In this document: piece after piece, positions 1 to 8,643 of the stretch
Layout of the letters: each line of letters begins with the position of its first letter
How positions within the stretch are numbered: the first letter of the stretch is position 1
Assembly: GCF_003148775.1 (NCBI RefSeq)
Contig: NZ_QGGW01000014.1
Coordinates: 1 to 63,755 of the forward strand
DNA length: 63,755 nt
Direction: 5' to 3'
From: Roseicyclus mahoneyensis
Lineage (GTDB): Bacteria > Pseudomonadota > Alphaproteobacteria > Rhodobacterales > Rhodobacteraceae
Program-made: the position numbers and the translations under genes
The notes under the pieces: model-generated
What the model was told of the DNA's origin: nothing
The model's input: the letters and a program-made list of their open reading frames with translations, nothing else
The model's database searches: none

Positions 1-54
1 CTGCAGGGCCTGTTGGAGAGTCAGCTCTCGGCGGATGATTTCATCTTCACCTGA
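1..54 (+). CDS. 3' end of an unrecognised gene
   Basis: An open frame enters from the left edge and ends at a TGA at 52-54; the last residues read LQGLLESQLSADDFIFT. Only 17 codons are visible, so no family can be named. It is listed because it is open from base 1 and no other gene competes for this stretch. The remaining 65 bases before the tRNA show no further gene. Confidence 0.35.
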   Translation: MQGLLESQLSADDFIFT

Positions 55-119
55 CCAAGCCACCGCGCGGCGGCGTCTTGACGCGGCGCGCGGGCACCTT
101 TAGCAGTCCGGGCAGAGCT

Positions 120-193
120 GCGGGCGTTGTGTAATGGTAAGACCCTTGCCTTCCAAGCAAGAGACGCGGGTTCGATTCCCGCCGCCCGCTCCA
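120..193 (+). tRNA. tRNA-Gly (TCC)
   Basis: A full cloverleaf can be drawn. The acceptor stem pairs GCGGGCG (120-126) with CGCCCGC (183-189). The anticodon stem CTTGC/GCAAG encloses loop CTTCCAA, with anticodon TCC at 152-154. The T arm contains GGTTCGATTCC. The CCA end is encoded (191-193). It lies on the plus strand, facing the minus-strand gene that ends at 208. Confidence 0.97.
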
Positions 194-207
194 ACCGTCA
201 CTTCAGA

Positions 208-873
208 TCAGGCCGCCGATGGCACCGTCAGCTCCGCCCCCTCGGCGCGGTTGGAATTGACACTCGGGTCCACGCGCCAGCGGTCGAAATACCCCTCGGG
301 CGCTGGCCGCATAAGCGGCGCCGCCTTGTCGCCGGTCTCGCCCAGCCAGCGCGCCCAGTCGTCGGGCGCCAGCCGCACCGGCTCGCGGTGATGGGTCGCC
401 GACATCCAGTCCGAGGCGGATGTCGTGACGATGGCGCAGGCGGTCAGGCGGGCCTCGCCCTGCCCCCAATCCTGCCAGATGCCCGCAAAGACAAGCGCCG
501 CGCCATCACGCGGCACGAAATACCACGGCAGGCGGTTGCCGCCCTCGTCCTTGGTCCATTCGTAAAAGCCGGTGGCGGGGATCAGGCAGCGGCGTTCGCG
601 CACCGCAGCACGAAAGGCCGGTTTTTCCGCGATGGTTTCCGCCCGCGCATTGATCAGCAGCGGGCCATCGGTCGGCGTCTTGTACCAGTGCGGCACGAAG
701 CCCCAGCGCATCGGGCGGAGCCGTCGATGGCCCTGCCCTGCCGTCACCACCGCGACAGGTTGCGTCGGGCATATATTGTAGCGAGGCACCGGCGGCAGGT
801 CATTGTCGGGCGCGGCACCGAACAGACGCGCCATGGCGTCGTTCGGATGGGTCATGGTCATGCGCCCGCACAT
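208..873 (-). CDS. SOS response-associated peptidase (SRAP/YedK/HMCES family)
   Basis: A 221-residue protein of the SRAP family, which binds abasic sites in single-stranded DNA and makes a covalent bond through Cys2. The start at 873 is chosen because it gives MCGRMTM, placing the catalytic Cys directly after the removed Met. A longer reading frame upstream would bury it. Other family marks are the RYNICPTQP segment, the MRWGFVPHW segment, NARAET, the GFYEW motif with its active-site Glu, and a His in ATHHREPV. Length matches the family (about 220 residues). It ends just after tRNA-Gly. Its role here is probably protection of abasic sites; no LexA box was identified. Confidence 0.93.
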   Translation of the reverse strand: MCGRMTMTHPNDAMARLFGAAPDNDLPPVPRYNICPTQPVAVVTAGQGHRRLRPMRWGFVPHWYKTPTDGPLLINARAETIAEKPAFRAAVRERRCLIPATGFYEWTKDEGGNRLPWYFVPRDGAALVFAGIWQDWGQGEARLTACAIVTTSASDWMSATHHREPVRLAPDDWARWLGETGDKAAPLMRPAPEGYFDRWRVDPSVNSNRAEGAELTVPSAA

Positions 874-896
874 GCGGTGCAGATTAACCTGCGCGC

Positions 897-1061
897 TCAG
901 CGCCCGTAAACGTGTTTCCAGGCGATCTTTTCGGCATCCTCGGGAAAGATGCCAAGATCCCACGAGATTTCGCGGGGCAGGCGAGAGATTTCGCGCACGG
1001 TCTGGTGGTATGCGGCGCGCTTGGCGAAGGCTTCGCGCAGGCGGGTCATGAAGACTGTCAT
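897..1061 (-). CDS. DUF1127 small protein
   Basis: A 54-residue reading frame starts with ATG at 1061, preceded by a good AAGGAG-type ribosome site 8-9 bases upstream. The protein begins MTVFMTRLREAFAKRAAYHQ, continues with an arginine-rich helix and TVREISRLP, and ends WKHVYGR. The central TVREISRLPREISWDLGI pattern is that of the DUF1127/YjiS family, small Arg-rich proteins common in alphaproteobacteria; some members bind RNA or act in phosphate and stress physiology. Its role here cannot be assigned. It lies 23 bases upstream of the SRAP gene on the same strand and may be co-transcribed with it. Confidence 0.8.
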   Translation of the reverse strand: MTVFMTRLREAFAKRAAYHQTVREISRLPREISWDLGIFPEDAEKIAWKHVYGR

Positions 1062-1173
1062 TTGTGCAGCTCCTTTCGAGTGCAGGTCTTTTGTCCTGCA
1101 CCGGATATGGTAGCGCTACCATTCGGGACAATCGCCATTGCCGGAAAGCCGCCCTGCACATGCTGCATGGCAG

Positions 1174-1208
1174 CAAAAAACCCGACGCGGGAAGGCCCGC
1201 GCCGGGTT
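1174..1208 (-). terminator. Rho-independent terminator of the 5'-nucleotidase gene
   Basis: Read on the minus strand, an AACCCGGCGCGGG arm, loop CCTT and a CCCGCGTCGGGTT arm (one mismatch) are followed by TTTTTTGCTG. The hairpin lies about 20 bases after the stop of the nucleotidase gene. The stem is about 13 bp and is followed directly by a T run. Confidence 0.85.
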
Positions 1209-1225
1209 CGTGCATCACCGACCGC

Positions 1226-2836
1226 TCACTGCGTCGTGGCGATGCGCCCGTCCGTGTAGGGGGCGTAGGGGCTGTTCTGACCCAGATAGGTCGCTACGAC
1301 CTCTTCCAGACCGGGGCCGAAGTCATAGGCATTCATGCCGCTTTCGGCAAAGACTGCATAGCCGTCGCCGCCCGCCCGCATGAAGTTGTTGGACACCACA
1401 CCATAGGTCGCCGCCGGATCAAGCGCTTCCCATGTGCCGCCCATATCGACCTCGACCGAGGCGACGCGCGCGCCCGGTTCAGCCGTCGGCGTCCAGGTGA
1501 AGCGCAGACCCGAGACCTGCGGGAAGCGGCCCGCGCCCTCCTCGACCTGGCTGACGCCATTTTCCAGCGCAGCCAGCACATCGGCCCCGGTCAGCTGGAA
1601 GGTGGCCAGCGCGTTCTGGAAGGGCAGAACGGTGAACACCTCGCCCATCGTGACCTCACCCGCGTCGATCGAGGCGCGCAAGCCCCCGCCATTGGCGATG
1701 GCAATCTGGATGCCCTGCTCGCGCACGCGGTCCAGCATCGCGTCGGCAACAAGGTTACCCATCGAGCATTCCATCGCGCGACACACGCTGCGGTCGCCTT
1801 CGACATGGTCCGTGGTCTCACCGACCGGCACGGCCATGGCGACCTCGATCTCGCCGCCGAGCTCAGTGATGCGGGCGGCAATCGCCTCATCGGGCACGAC
1901 GCTGGCATCGAGCAGCATGGTGTTGCCATCGGCGAAGATCACGGCACCGGCGTCGTCGAAAGTGACGGTCAGGTGGCCGAGATAGCGCGAATAGGCCCCG
2001 GCCTGCACGATCGGCACCATCGCGCCGTCGGGCGCGTTGACCCACAGCGGATAGGGTCCGTCGCGGTCTGGATCGGTCGCGCTGAGATAGGTGTGGGAAT
2101 GGCCGCCCACGATCACGTCAATGCCGGTCACGGCCTCGGCGATGCGGATGTCGTCGGGCAGGCCCACATGGGTCAGCGCGATGATCATGCCGACGCCCTG
2201 CGCGGTCAGCGCATCAACATCGGCCTGCAGCGCCTCGATCTCGGGCTGGAAAACGACATCGGGGCCGGGCGACGAGATTTCGAGCGTATCAAGCGTCACC
2301 GCCGACACGATGCCGACCTGCATGCCGTTTACGTCAAGCACCAGCGTATCGCCGACACGCCCGTTCAGCGACGGGTCCGCGCTGACATCGAGATTGCCCG
2401 CGACGACCGGGAAGCTGACGCCGTCAAGCAGCGGCAACAGACCCTCGGGGCCGTTATTGAACTCGTGATTGCCCAGCGCCATGGCGTCAAAGCCAATGGC
2501 CTCCATGAACTCGGCCTCGGCCGCGCCGCGGTAGGTGGTGAAGAACAGGCTGCCCTGATACTGGTCGCCAGCATCCAGAACGATTACGTTCTCGCCCGCG
2601 GCCTGCAGTTCGTCGCGCAGCGTGTTGATCGCGGTCGCCACGCGGGCCACACCGCCAAAACATTCCCCCGCGGCATCGTTTTCGGCCGAGCAGGTCGACC
2701 CCGAGCCGGTGATCGGCTGGATGCGGCTGTGCAAATCGTTGATGTGCAGGATATGGAGCGTGGTCTCGGCGGTGACCGGAGCGGCCAATGACAGGCCGGC
2801 GAGGATCGCGGTGGACCCGAGGATGCGTGCAAGCAT
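1226..2836 (-). CDS. Exported 5'-nucleotidase / 2',3'-cyclic phosphodiesterase family
   Basis: A 536-residue periplasmic metallophosphoesterase of the UshA/5'-nucleotidase family that dephosphorylates external nucleotides. The start at 2836 follows a GGGAGAGC ribosome site and gives a clear Sec signal peptide (MLARILGSTAILAGLSLAAP, cleavage near VTAE). The N-terminal catalytic domain shows the metal motifs HINDLHSR, LDAGDQYQGS, GNHEFNNG, LTHVGLP and GGHSH. The C-terminal substrate domain carries ANGGGLRASI and the VLPFQN segment. An upstream in-frame ATG would bury the signal peptide. Its product would feed nucleosides to the salvage operon at 21051-25759, though the two are not linked here. 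Confidence 0.93.
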   Translation of the reverse strand: MLARILGSTAILAGLSLAAPVTAETTLHILHINDLHSRIQPITGSGSTCSAENDAAGECFGGVARVATAINTLRDELQAAGENVIVLDAGDQYQGSLFFTTYRGAAEAEFMEAIGFDAMALGNHEFNNGPEGLLPLLDGVSFPVVAGNLDVSADPSLNGRVGDTLVLDVNGMQVGIVSAVTLDTLEISSPGPDVVFQPEIEALQADVDALTAQGVGMIIALTHVGLPDDIRIAEAVTGIDVIVGGHSHTYLSATDPDRDGPYPLWVNAPDGAMVPIVQAGAYSRYLGHLTVTFDDAGAVIFADGNTMLLDASVVPDEAIAARITELGGEIEVAMAVPVGETTDHVEGDRSVCRAMECSMGNLVADAMLDRVREQGIQIAIANGGGLRASIDAGEVTMGEVFTVLPFQNALATFQLTGADVLAALENGVSQVEEGAGRFPQVSGLRFTWTPTAEPGARVASVEVDMGGTWEALDPAATYGVVSNNFMRAGGDGYAVFAESGMNAYDFGPGLEEVVATYLGQNSPYAPYTDGRIATTQ

Positions 2837-2958
2837 TGTTGCTCTCCCGAAAGTGTTGGACAGGCGCCAGAGTGGCGGCCCCGGGCGCCCAAGTAAAGCG
2901 GCTTGGTGACGCTTGCGTAACACTTGACGGCAGGTCGCGCCCGGGCCAATGCAGGCCC

Positions 2959-3294
2959 ATGCAGATCTACAAGATCCTCACGAGTCCGGAATGGGCCGAA
3001 CTTGAGCGCGCAGGCGAAACCGCCGGCGCGCCGATCGACCTCGCCGATGGTTTTGTCCATTTCTCGACTGCGGATCAGGTGGCGGAAACCGCCGCGCGGC
3101 ATTTCGCGGGCGAGGACAGGCTGGTGCTGGCCGCCTTCGACGCAGAGGCGCTGGGAGAGGCGCTGGTGTGGGAACCGTCGCGCGGGGGCGCGCTCTTCCC
3201 GCATCTCTACGCGCCGCTGCGCCGGGCAGATGTGATCTGGCACGCGCCCCTGCCGCTGCAAGACGGCGTGCATGTCTTTCCGGCGGATCTGTGA
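2959..3294 (+). CDS. DUF952 family protein
   Basis: A 111-residue protein starting MQIYKILTSPEW. The pattern IYKI, DGFVHFST and PHLYAPL is that of DUF952, a small family of unknown function often encoded next to pyrD in alphaproteobacteria and sometimes described as glutathione S-transferase-like. The stop at 3294 lies 3 bases before the pyrD start, so the two are probably translated from one message. The start is taken at 2959; an ATG at 2949 is out of frame. No strong ribosome site is visible. Confidence 0.85.
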   Translation: MQIYKILTSPEWAELERAGETAGAPIDLADGFVHFSTADQVAETAARHFAGEDRLVLAAFDAEALGEALVWEPSRGGALFPHLYAPLRRADVIWHAPLPLQDGVHVFPADL

Positions 3295-3297
3295 GCC

Positions 3298-4350
3298 ATG
3301 TGGGAACGCTTCGGCCTGTCGGTGATGCAGCGGATGGAGCCCGAGCGGGCGCACGGGCTGGCCATCGCCGCTCTCAAGACAGGGCTCTTGCCCGCCCCCG
3401 GCCCCGTCGCCTCGCCACGGCTCGAGACGCGGCTGGCGGGCATGGTGCTGCCCAATCCCGTCGGCCTTGCGGCAGGCTTTGACAAGAACGCCGAGGCAGT
3501 GGGGCCGCTGTCGCGCGCGGGCTTCGGCTTTGTCGAGGTGGGCGCGGCCACGCCGCTGGCGCAAGACGGCAACGCGCGCCCGCGCCTGTTCCGCCTGACC
3601 GAGGATCTTGCCGCGATCAACCGCTTCGGCTTCAACAACCAAGGCATGGACGCCATCGCCGACCGGCTGGCCGCAGCCAAGTCTGCGGTGCCGGTGGGCC
3701 TCAACCTCGGCGCCAACAAGGACAGCGCGGACCGCGGCGGCGATTTCGCGCGCGTGCTGGCGCGCTGCGGGGCGCATGTGGATTTCGCCACCGTCAACGT
3801 CTCCTCGCCCAACACCGAACGCCTGCGCGACCTGCAGGGGCGCGCGGCGCTGGACAGCCTGCTTGCGGGCGTGATGGCGGCGCGGGCGGGGCTGGCAAAG
3901 CCCATCCCGGTCTTTCTCAAGATCGCCCCCGATCTGGACAACGACGCACTGGCCGAGATCGCCGAGGTGGCGCTGGCCCATGGTCTTGCGGGGATCATCG
4001 CCACCAACACCACCTTGTCGCGCGAAGGGCTGGCGAGCCGCCACCGGGGCGAAGCGGGTGGCTTGTCCGGCCAGCCGCTGTTCGAGCGGTCGACCAAGGT
4101 GCTGGCGCGCCTCTACCAACTGACCGACGGGCGCTTGCCCCTGATCGGCGTGGGCGGCGTCTCCAACGCCGAACAGGCCTGGGAGAAACTGCGCGCGGGT
4201 GCCAGCGCCGTGCAGCTCTACACCGCGCTTGTCTATGGCGGGCTGACGCTGGCCGGGCGGATCGCGCGGGATCTGGACACGCGCGCGCAGGCCGAAGGCG
4301 TGATCAACCTGTCCGACATCACCGGCAGCGGTGTGGGCGACTGGACCTGA
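3298..4350 (+). CDS. pyrD: Dihydroorotate dehydrogenase (quinone), class 2
   Basis: A 350-residue enzyme that oxidises dihydroorotate to orotate in pyrimidine synthesis, passing electrons to quinone at the inner membrane. The N-terminal helices ([19 protein letters not shown]) form the class 2 membrane-associated extension. Then come [24 protein letters not shown], the FMN-binding GLNLGANKD, the [12 protein letters not shown] loop with the catalytic Ser of class 2 enzymes, KIAPDL, TNTTLSR and [12 protein letters not shown]. Length is normal. It is coupled to the DUF952 gene upstream and ends in an intergenic repeat. Confidence 0.97.
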   Translation: MWERFGLSVMQRMEPERAHGLAIAALKTGLLPAPGPVASPRLETRLAGMVLPNPVGLAAGFDKNAEAVGPLSRAGFGFVEVGAATPLAQDGNARPRLFRLTEDLAAINRFGFNNQGMDAIADRLAAAKSAVPVGLNLGANKDSADRGGDFARVLARCGAHVDFATVNVSSPNTERLRDLQGRAALDSLLAGVMAARAGLAKPIPVFLKIAPDLDNDALAEIAEVALAHGLAGIIATNTTLSREGLASRHRGEAGGLSGQPLFERSTKVLARLYQLTDGRLPLIGVGGVSNAEQAWEKLRAGASAVQLYTALVYGGLTLAGRIARDLDTRAQAEGVINLSDITGSGVGDWT

Positions 4351-4366
4351 AAAACGGCACAGCGCC

Positions 4367-4434
4367 CGCTTCTCTGTTTCGAAAATATCCCGGGGGAGGC
4401 GCGGCCTTAGGGCCGTGACGGGGGCAGAGCCCCC
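4367..4434 (+). repeat. Intergenic composite repeat, copy A
   Basis: The core reads CTTCTCTGTTTCGAAAATAT followed by CCCGGGGGAGGCGCGG, then a short GGCCTTAGGGCC hairpin, then GGGGGCAGAGCCCCC (4420-4434). The same order of parts recurs at 35595-35660 on the other strand, and a core-only copy lies at 35675-35710. It sits between the convergent genes pyrD and the MATE exporter, where a shared terminator is expected. I read it as a dispersed Rhodobacterales-type repeat that probably serves as a bidirectional terminator. Confidence 0.7.
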
Positions 4435-4436
4435 AC

Positions 4437-5762
4437 CTACCCCGCCGCCCGTTCCAATGCCGGGTAGCGCACGGCCAGCGTGACGCCGCGAAGCGCAAAG
4501 AACCCCGCCAGCGCCGCCCAGAGCCCGTGGTTGCCATAGGCAGGCGCGAGCAGCAGCACCAGCGCGACATAACCTGCGAAACTCAGCGCCATCATGTTGC
4601 GCATGTCGCGCGTGCGTGTCGCGCCGATGAAGATGCCGTCCAGCATCCAAGACGCCCAGCCCGCCAGCACGGCAACGACGATCCACGGCAAGTAGCTGCG
4701 CGCCTCGGCCCGCACGCCCTCGGCCGTGGTCATCGCGTCGATGAACACGCCCCCCGCCAGCGCCAGCAGAACCGCCATCAGCGCGCAGACGCCAAGCCCC
4801 CAAAGGCTGGTCAGGATCGCCGCGCGGCGCAGCGCGACCTGCGCCCTTGCCCCCATCGCCTTGCCCACCAGCGCCTCGGCAGCGAAGGCGAAGCCGTCCA
4901 TCCCGTAGGAGGTGACATAGACGAACTGGATCAGCACCTGATTGGCCGCAAGCGTCGCATCGCCGAAATCGGCCCCCATGAAGAGGAAGGACGAAAACGC
5001 CAGCAGCAACAGGACCGACCGGATCAAGATGTCGGTGTTCACCGCCGCCATGTGCCAGAGCTTGACCTTGTCGAAGATCCGCGCCCAGTCGCGCCATGCG
5101 GGCACGCCAAAGGCGCGGCGACAGAGCCACAGGCCCAGCATCAGCCCGCTCCATTCCGCAAGAAAGGTGCCCAGCGCCACGCCCTCGACCCCCATGTCGA
5201 GGCCGATCACGAACCAGATCGACAGCGCGATGTTCAGCCCGTTTTGCCACAGTTGCAGCACCAGCACGGCGGCAGTGCGTTCCTGCGCGATAAGCCAGCC
5301 GGTGATCCCATAGATTGCGATGGCGGCGGGCGCGGACCAGATGCGGACCTGCAGATAGGCGCGCACAAGGGATTCCACTTCTTCGCTGGCGGGCGAGAGC
5401 CACATCGCCAGACCGAAGATCGGCGCGCGCAGGGCGATCAGGATCAACCCCGCCCCGCCCCCGATCAGCAAGACCCTCGTCAACAGCGCTGCCACCTCGG
5501 CCCGGTCGCCCGCGCCGATGGCCTGCGCGGCCAGTCCCACGGTCCCCATGCGCAAAAATCCGAAGGCCCAATACATCGAGGTCAGGATCACCGCGCCTAG
5601 CCCCACCGCCCCGATGGGCGCCGGGTCGCCCAACTGCCCCACGACGGCCGTGTCGACCACCCCCAGAAGGGGGATCGTGGCGTTGGAAATCACCACCGGC
5701 AGCGCGATCTTCAGCACGCGGGCATGCGACAGCCGAACGGCGGGCGCGGCCGCTTCAGTCAT
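4437..5762 (-). CDS. MATE family multidrug/cation exporter (DinF-like)
   Basis: A 441-residue membrane protein with about twelve hydrophobic segments. The first helix region reads ALPVVISNATIPLLGVVDTA, the typical N-terminal MATE signature with a Pro and Asp in helix 1, followed by GQLGDPAPIGAVGLG. The pattern of the two homologous halves fits the DinF branch, which exports cationic compounds using a proton or sodium gradient. The start at 5762 overlaps the upstream thioesterase stop by 8 bases, suggesting one transcript with the two thioesterases. Substrate unknown. Confidence 0.9.
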   Translation of the reverse strand: MTEAAAPAVRLSHARVLKIALPVVISNATIPLLGVVDTAVVGQLGDPAPIGAVGLGAVILTSMYWAFGFLRMGTVGLAAQAIGAGDRAEVAALLTRVLLIGGGAGLILIALRAPIFGLAMWLSPASEEVESLVRAYLQVRIWSAPAAIAIYGITGWLIAQERTAAVLVLQLWQNGLNIALSIWFVIGLDMGVEGVALGTFLAEWSGLMLGLWLCRRAFGVPAWRDWARIFDKVKLWHMAAVNTDILIRSVLLLLAFSSFLFMGADFGDATLAANQVLIQFVYVTSYGMDGFAFAAEALVGKAMGARAQVALRRAAILTSLWGLGVCALMAVLLALAGGVFIDAMTTAEGVRAEARSYLPWIVVAVLAGWASWMLDGIFIGATRTRDMRNMMALSFAGYVALVLLLAPAYGNHGLWAALAGFFALRGVTLAVRYPALERAAG

Positions 5763-6264
5763 CGCGGGACGGCATCAGGAAATGCCCCGTGGCCTGCGCG
5801 AAAAGCCGCTGGCGGTTGTCTTGCCATGCCTCGACATGGACCGAGGCGTAGCGCCGCCCCTGCCGGTTCACCCGCGCCCGCGCATAGGCGTCGCGCGGCA
5901 GGCCGGACCGCAAGTAATCCACGGTGAAATCGATCGTCTTGGGCAGGCGCGGCAGGGTTGCGGGGCTCAGGCTGTCGGCCAAGATGCGGCCAGTTTCCAC
6001 ATCATCCCACAGAAGCGTGAAGGACAGTTCCATGATCGCCGTCACCTCGAGGAAAGACGCGATGGCGCCCCCGTGCAGCGCGGGCAGCAGCGGGTTGCCG
6101 ATCAGCTTGGGGTCGTAGGACAAGACGCCCGTCAACTCATCGCCGCGCCGGTCGAAGCTGACGCCGAGAAAGCCGATATAGGGCACCGCCTCGACCAGCA
6201 CGGCCAGCGCACGGTCGCGGCGCTGCTTGATCAGTTCGACGGGTTCGGGCGGGCGGCGGCTCAT
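5755..6264 (-). CDS. PaaI-family hot-dog thioesterase (second of a pair)
   Basis: A 169-residue hot-dog fold protein. Family marks are the LHGGAIASFLEVTAIMEL segment (the HGG(A)-helix with a catalytic acidic residue) and the TIDFTVDYLRSG strand. Such enzymes hydrolyse acyl- or aryl-CoA thioesters; the substrate cannot be told from sequence. The start at 6264 overlaps the stop of the upstream paralogue by 4 bases (ATGA), and its stop overlaps the MATE start. A much longer reading frame runs through from upstream, but the overlap and the Met in MSRRPPEP make this start the best choice. Confidence 0.88.
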   Translation of the reverse strand: MSRRPPEPVELIKQRRDRALAVLVEAVPYIGFLGVSFDRRGDELTGVLSYDPKLIGNPLLPALHGGAIASFLEVTAIMELSFTLLWDDVETGRILADSLSPATLPRLPKTIDFTVDYLRSGLPRDAYARARVNRQGRRYASVHVEAWQDNRQRLFAQATGHFLMPSRDD

Positions 6265-6740
6265 GGCTTTGGCCGCTCTGCGGGGCGTTCGACGGTGAAG
6301 GCGCCGGTGGCCGCCGCAACGGGACGGGCGCGGTCCTCGTCCCAGGCTTCTGCGCGGACAAAGGCGACGGACCGCGTGACATGGTAGCAATGCGCCCGCG
6401 CGGTGATGCGCTGGCCGGGCGTGGCCGCGCGCATGTAGTCGATCCTGAGGTCTATGGTCGCCGTGCCCGCCAGTGCCTCGGGGTGGCACATGACCGCCGC
6501 ACCGCCGCAGGTATCCATCAGGGCTGACACCGCCCCGCCATGGATTACGCCCGTCTTGGGGTCCCCCACCAGCGCGGCGTTCCACGGCATCGAGATGACG
6601 GCGATCCCATCGCCAATATTCTCCAGCCGCATATCCAGCGCGCCGGAAAAGGGAATGGCCGCAATGAATTGCCGTGCGATGCGGACCTTGCCGTCGCCCT
6701 CGGCGCCGGGATGCTGGCCCATACCTTCCGTCTCGGTCAT
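6261..6740 (-). CDS. PaaI-family hot-dog thioesterase (first of a pair)
   Basis: A 159-residue hot-dog fold thioesterase. The central VIHGGAVSALMDTCGGAAV segment has the HGG...D signature of the PaaI family, followed by TIDLRIDYMRAATPG. The start at 6740 has AGGA about 9 bases upstream; a longer frame to 6827 adds residues without a ribosome site. It is the first gene of a minus-strand set with the second thioesterase and the MATE exporter, and is divergent from the MerR gene at 6880, with a perfect palindrome between them that may be the shared operator. Confidence 0.88.
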   Translation of the reverse strand: MTETEGMGQHPGAEGDGKVRIARQFIAAIPFSGALDMRLENIGDGIAVISMPWNAALVGDPKTGVIHGGAVSALMDTCGGAAVMCHPEALAGTATIDLRIDYMRAATPGQRITARAHCYHVTRSVAFVRAEAWDEDRARPVAAATGAFTVERPAERPKP

Positions 6741-6819
6741 GTCGCCATTCCTGCCCGTGGCTGCGCTGCGAACCAATCTTCCCTGTGCGTTCAATGGGCG
6801 CAAGACCCAGCGCACCACG

Positions 6820-6833
6820 CTTTGCATGCAAAG
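6820..6833. promoter_or_regulatory. Perfect 14-bp palindrome, likely operator
   Basis: CTTTGCATGCAAAG is its own reverse complement. It lies between the divergent thioesterase start (6740) and MerR start (6880), where a MerR regulator would control both directions. No protein binding is shown; the assignment rests on symmetry and position. Confidence 0.45.
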
Positions 6834-6879
6834 GCCGAGTGCCTATGCTGGCAACACGGACGACAGCAAGGGGGCGGCA

Positions 6880-7254
6880 ATGGCCAAGGATAGCCGGCTG
6901 AGCTTCAAGGAGATGTGCGCGCGATTCGAGGTGACGCCGCGCACATTGCGCCATTACGAATACATTGAGCTACTCTTCCCCGAGCGCGAAGGCCGCGCGC
7001 GGTTTTATGGCCCGCGCGAAGTGGCGCGGATGACGCTGATCTTGCGCGGCCGCCGCTTTGGCTTTGCACTCGAGGAAATCCGCCAATGGCTGGAGATGTA
7101 CGACACCGACCCGCAAGGCGCCTTGCAGCGCGAGGCCTGGCTGAAACTCGCCAACCGGCAACTGGCTGAACTGGACCAGCGGCGCCGGGAACTGGACGAG
7201 ATCATCGCCGAATTGCGCAGCTTGCGCGACGAGACCGAAGCGTCATGGTCCTGA
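6880..7254 (+). CDS. MerR-family transcriptional regulator
   Basis: A 124-residue DNA-binding protein. Residues 9-30 form the winged HTH start ([17 protein letters not shown]), followed by GRARFYGPREVARMTLILRG and FALEEIRQWLEMY, then a C-terminal coiled coil (LAELDQRRRELDEIIAELR) for dimerisation. There are no Cys residues for metal sensing in the effector region. Close relatives regulate fatty-acid or branched-chain acyl-CoA genes. It resembles the second MerR protein at 8736-9137, so the two look like paralogues. The start at 6880 follows a GGGGGCGG ribosome site. Its end overlaps the next gene by 10 bases. Confidence 0.9.
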   Translation: MAKDSRLSFKEMCARFEVTPRTLRHYEYIELLFPEREGRARFYGPREVARMTLILRGRRFGFALEEIRQWLEMYDTDPQGALQREAWLKLANRQLAELDQRRRELDEIIAELRSLRDETEASWS

Positions 7255-7745
7255 GACTGGCGGGAGTCGCACTGGTTGCCCTTGCCTGCCTCTGCGGCAC
7301 GGCGGAGGCGGATTCACCTCTGCCCGCGCCCACGGATTGGCGGCACGACCTTCAGGGTGTCAGCGTCATGGCTGACATCGCGGCAAACAGGGTGACGATC
7401 CGCCCCGTCGATGGACCCGCATGGCAGATCGACGGCTGGCAGCCGGGATGGGCCGTTCATCCCGCGCCGGACGGACGCGCCGTGATGCTGTCCAATCCCG
7501 GCGGCAACCTGCTGGCGGGAGCCGCGCCTGACCTGACCGTCCTGCGAATCATGGAAGCGCCGGGCGTGCTGCGCGCAGTGGTGCCGCTGTCCAGCCTTGC
7601 AAATCCCACGCGGCTACAGCGCACGGCCTCACAGGTCGTCTGGATCTCCGGCGGTTACCATTGGCAAGACGACGGATGGGCCTTCACCACGCCGGACGGG
7701 CAGAATTGGCATCTGACCGCCGAAGGGGGGCTCAGCCGACGCTAA
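7245..7745 (+). CDS. Exported hypothetical protein
   Basis: A 166-residue protein with a Sec signal peptide (MVLRLAGVALVALACLCGTA, cleavage near AEAD). The mature part is rich in Trp and Pro and looks like short beta strands (WQIDGWQPGWAVHP, GYHWQDDGWAF), without a motif I recognise. It overlaps the MerR gene end by 10 bases, so it is probably co-transcribed with it. Periplasmic location is predicted; function is unknown. Confidence 0.75.
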   Translation: MVLRLAGVALVALACLCGTAEADSPLPAPTDWRHDLQGVSVMADIAANRVTIRPVDGPAWQIDGWQPGWAVHPAPDGRAVMLSNPGGNLLAGAAPDLTVLRIMEAPGVLRAVVPLSSLANPTRLQRTASQVVWISGGYHWQDDGWAFTTPDGQNWHLTAEGGLSRR

Positions 7746-7753
7746 GGCCACCC

Positions 7754-8509
7754 TCAGCGCCCCTTGCGTCCCGCCACCAGCCAATGCAGCGCAGTCTTCT
7801 TGTAGTGCAGCGGCGCCTTCAGCAGTTCGGGGCCGTTTTGCACCATCTTGTAGGCCTCATCCGCGTCGAGGACCGTAATCCCCTCGGACCCGCGCGCCGC
7901 GATCCAGCCACCCACCGCCTCGGTCAGTGCGCCCGGCCCATAGGCGAGCGCGTTCTTCAGGGCCAGTTCGGCATCCGCCGAGACCGCCGCCGCCATCTTG
8001 GTCGCGGTGTGCATCAGGCAGGTCAGCGCCAGATCATGCCCCGGACGGAACCCGATCAACCAGTTCGGCGCATTGTGCCGGTCTTGCAGGTTCCACTTGA
8101 ACACCAGCGCATCCGTGAAGGACAGCCACAGGTTGGCCCCCGCACCCGACCTGAGCGCCATGTCCGCATCGAGATAGACCCCGCCGTGGCGCCACAGGAT
8201 CGCAAGACGCAAGATGTCGGCCTGCATCGAGGGATGCGGGGCCGACTTGTGGGCCTGTGCCACGATATCGGGAAAGCCGTCGGCCAGCAGCGCCGCGCCC
8301 GATGCGGCATCCCAAAGCCGGTGTTCGACGCCCGCCTCGCGGCAGACCTTCGCGGAGTGGTCGAGAAGGGTCTTGATCTGGGACGGCGGGTCACGATCCC
8401 AGAACTGATGCAAGATGCGCGGCGGACGCGGCGCCTGTCGGGTACCGATGATGCGGCACGCCTCTTTCAGGGGCAGCGCGGCGGGAAGAGGGCTTTGGGC
8501 ATCTGTCAT
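7754..8509 (-). CDS. Glycosyltransferase family 32-like protein (DXD motif)
   Basis: A 251-residue protein. The segments PRILHQFWDRDPP and RLAILWRHGGVYLDADMAL are the family 32 signature; the last contains the DXD metal and nucleotide-sugar site. Such enzymes add sugars, often in capsule or glycolipid synthesis. No signal peptide or membrane segment is seen. The start at 8509 (MTDAQSPL) is preferred over the longer frame to 8575, whose extra residues look random, although its ribosome site is weak. Acceptor and sugar are unknown. It is flanked by unrelated regulators. Confidence 0.82.
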   Translation of the reverse strand: MTDAQSPLPAALPLKEACRIIGTRQAPRPPRILHQFWDRDPPSQIKTLLDHSAKVCREAGVEHRLWDAASGAALLADGFPDIVAQAHKSAPHPSMQADILRLAILWRHGGVYLDADMALRSGAGANLWLSFTDALVFKWNLQDRHNAPNWLIGFRPGHDLALTCLMHTATKMAAAVSADAELALKNALAYGPGALTEAVGGWIAARGSEGITVLDADEAYKMVQNGPELLKAPLHYKKTALHWLVAGRKGR

Positions 8510-8643
8510 TGCGCCATCTTGCCGATGCCGCCCGCACCCACAAGCCCCCGACCCAATGCCCCTCAGCAGCGTCACAAAATTGCGCCTTCCCCTGCGTCAG
8601 CTTTCCTGACGTTTCGTCAACGCAAAAGTGACGTGACGTCCTG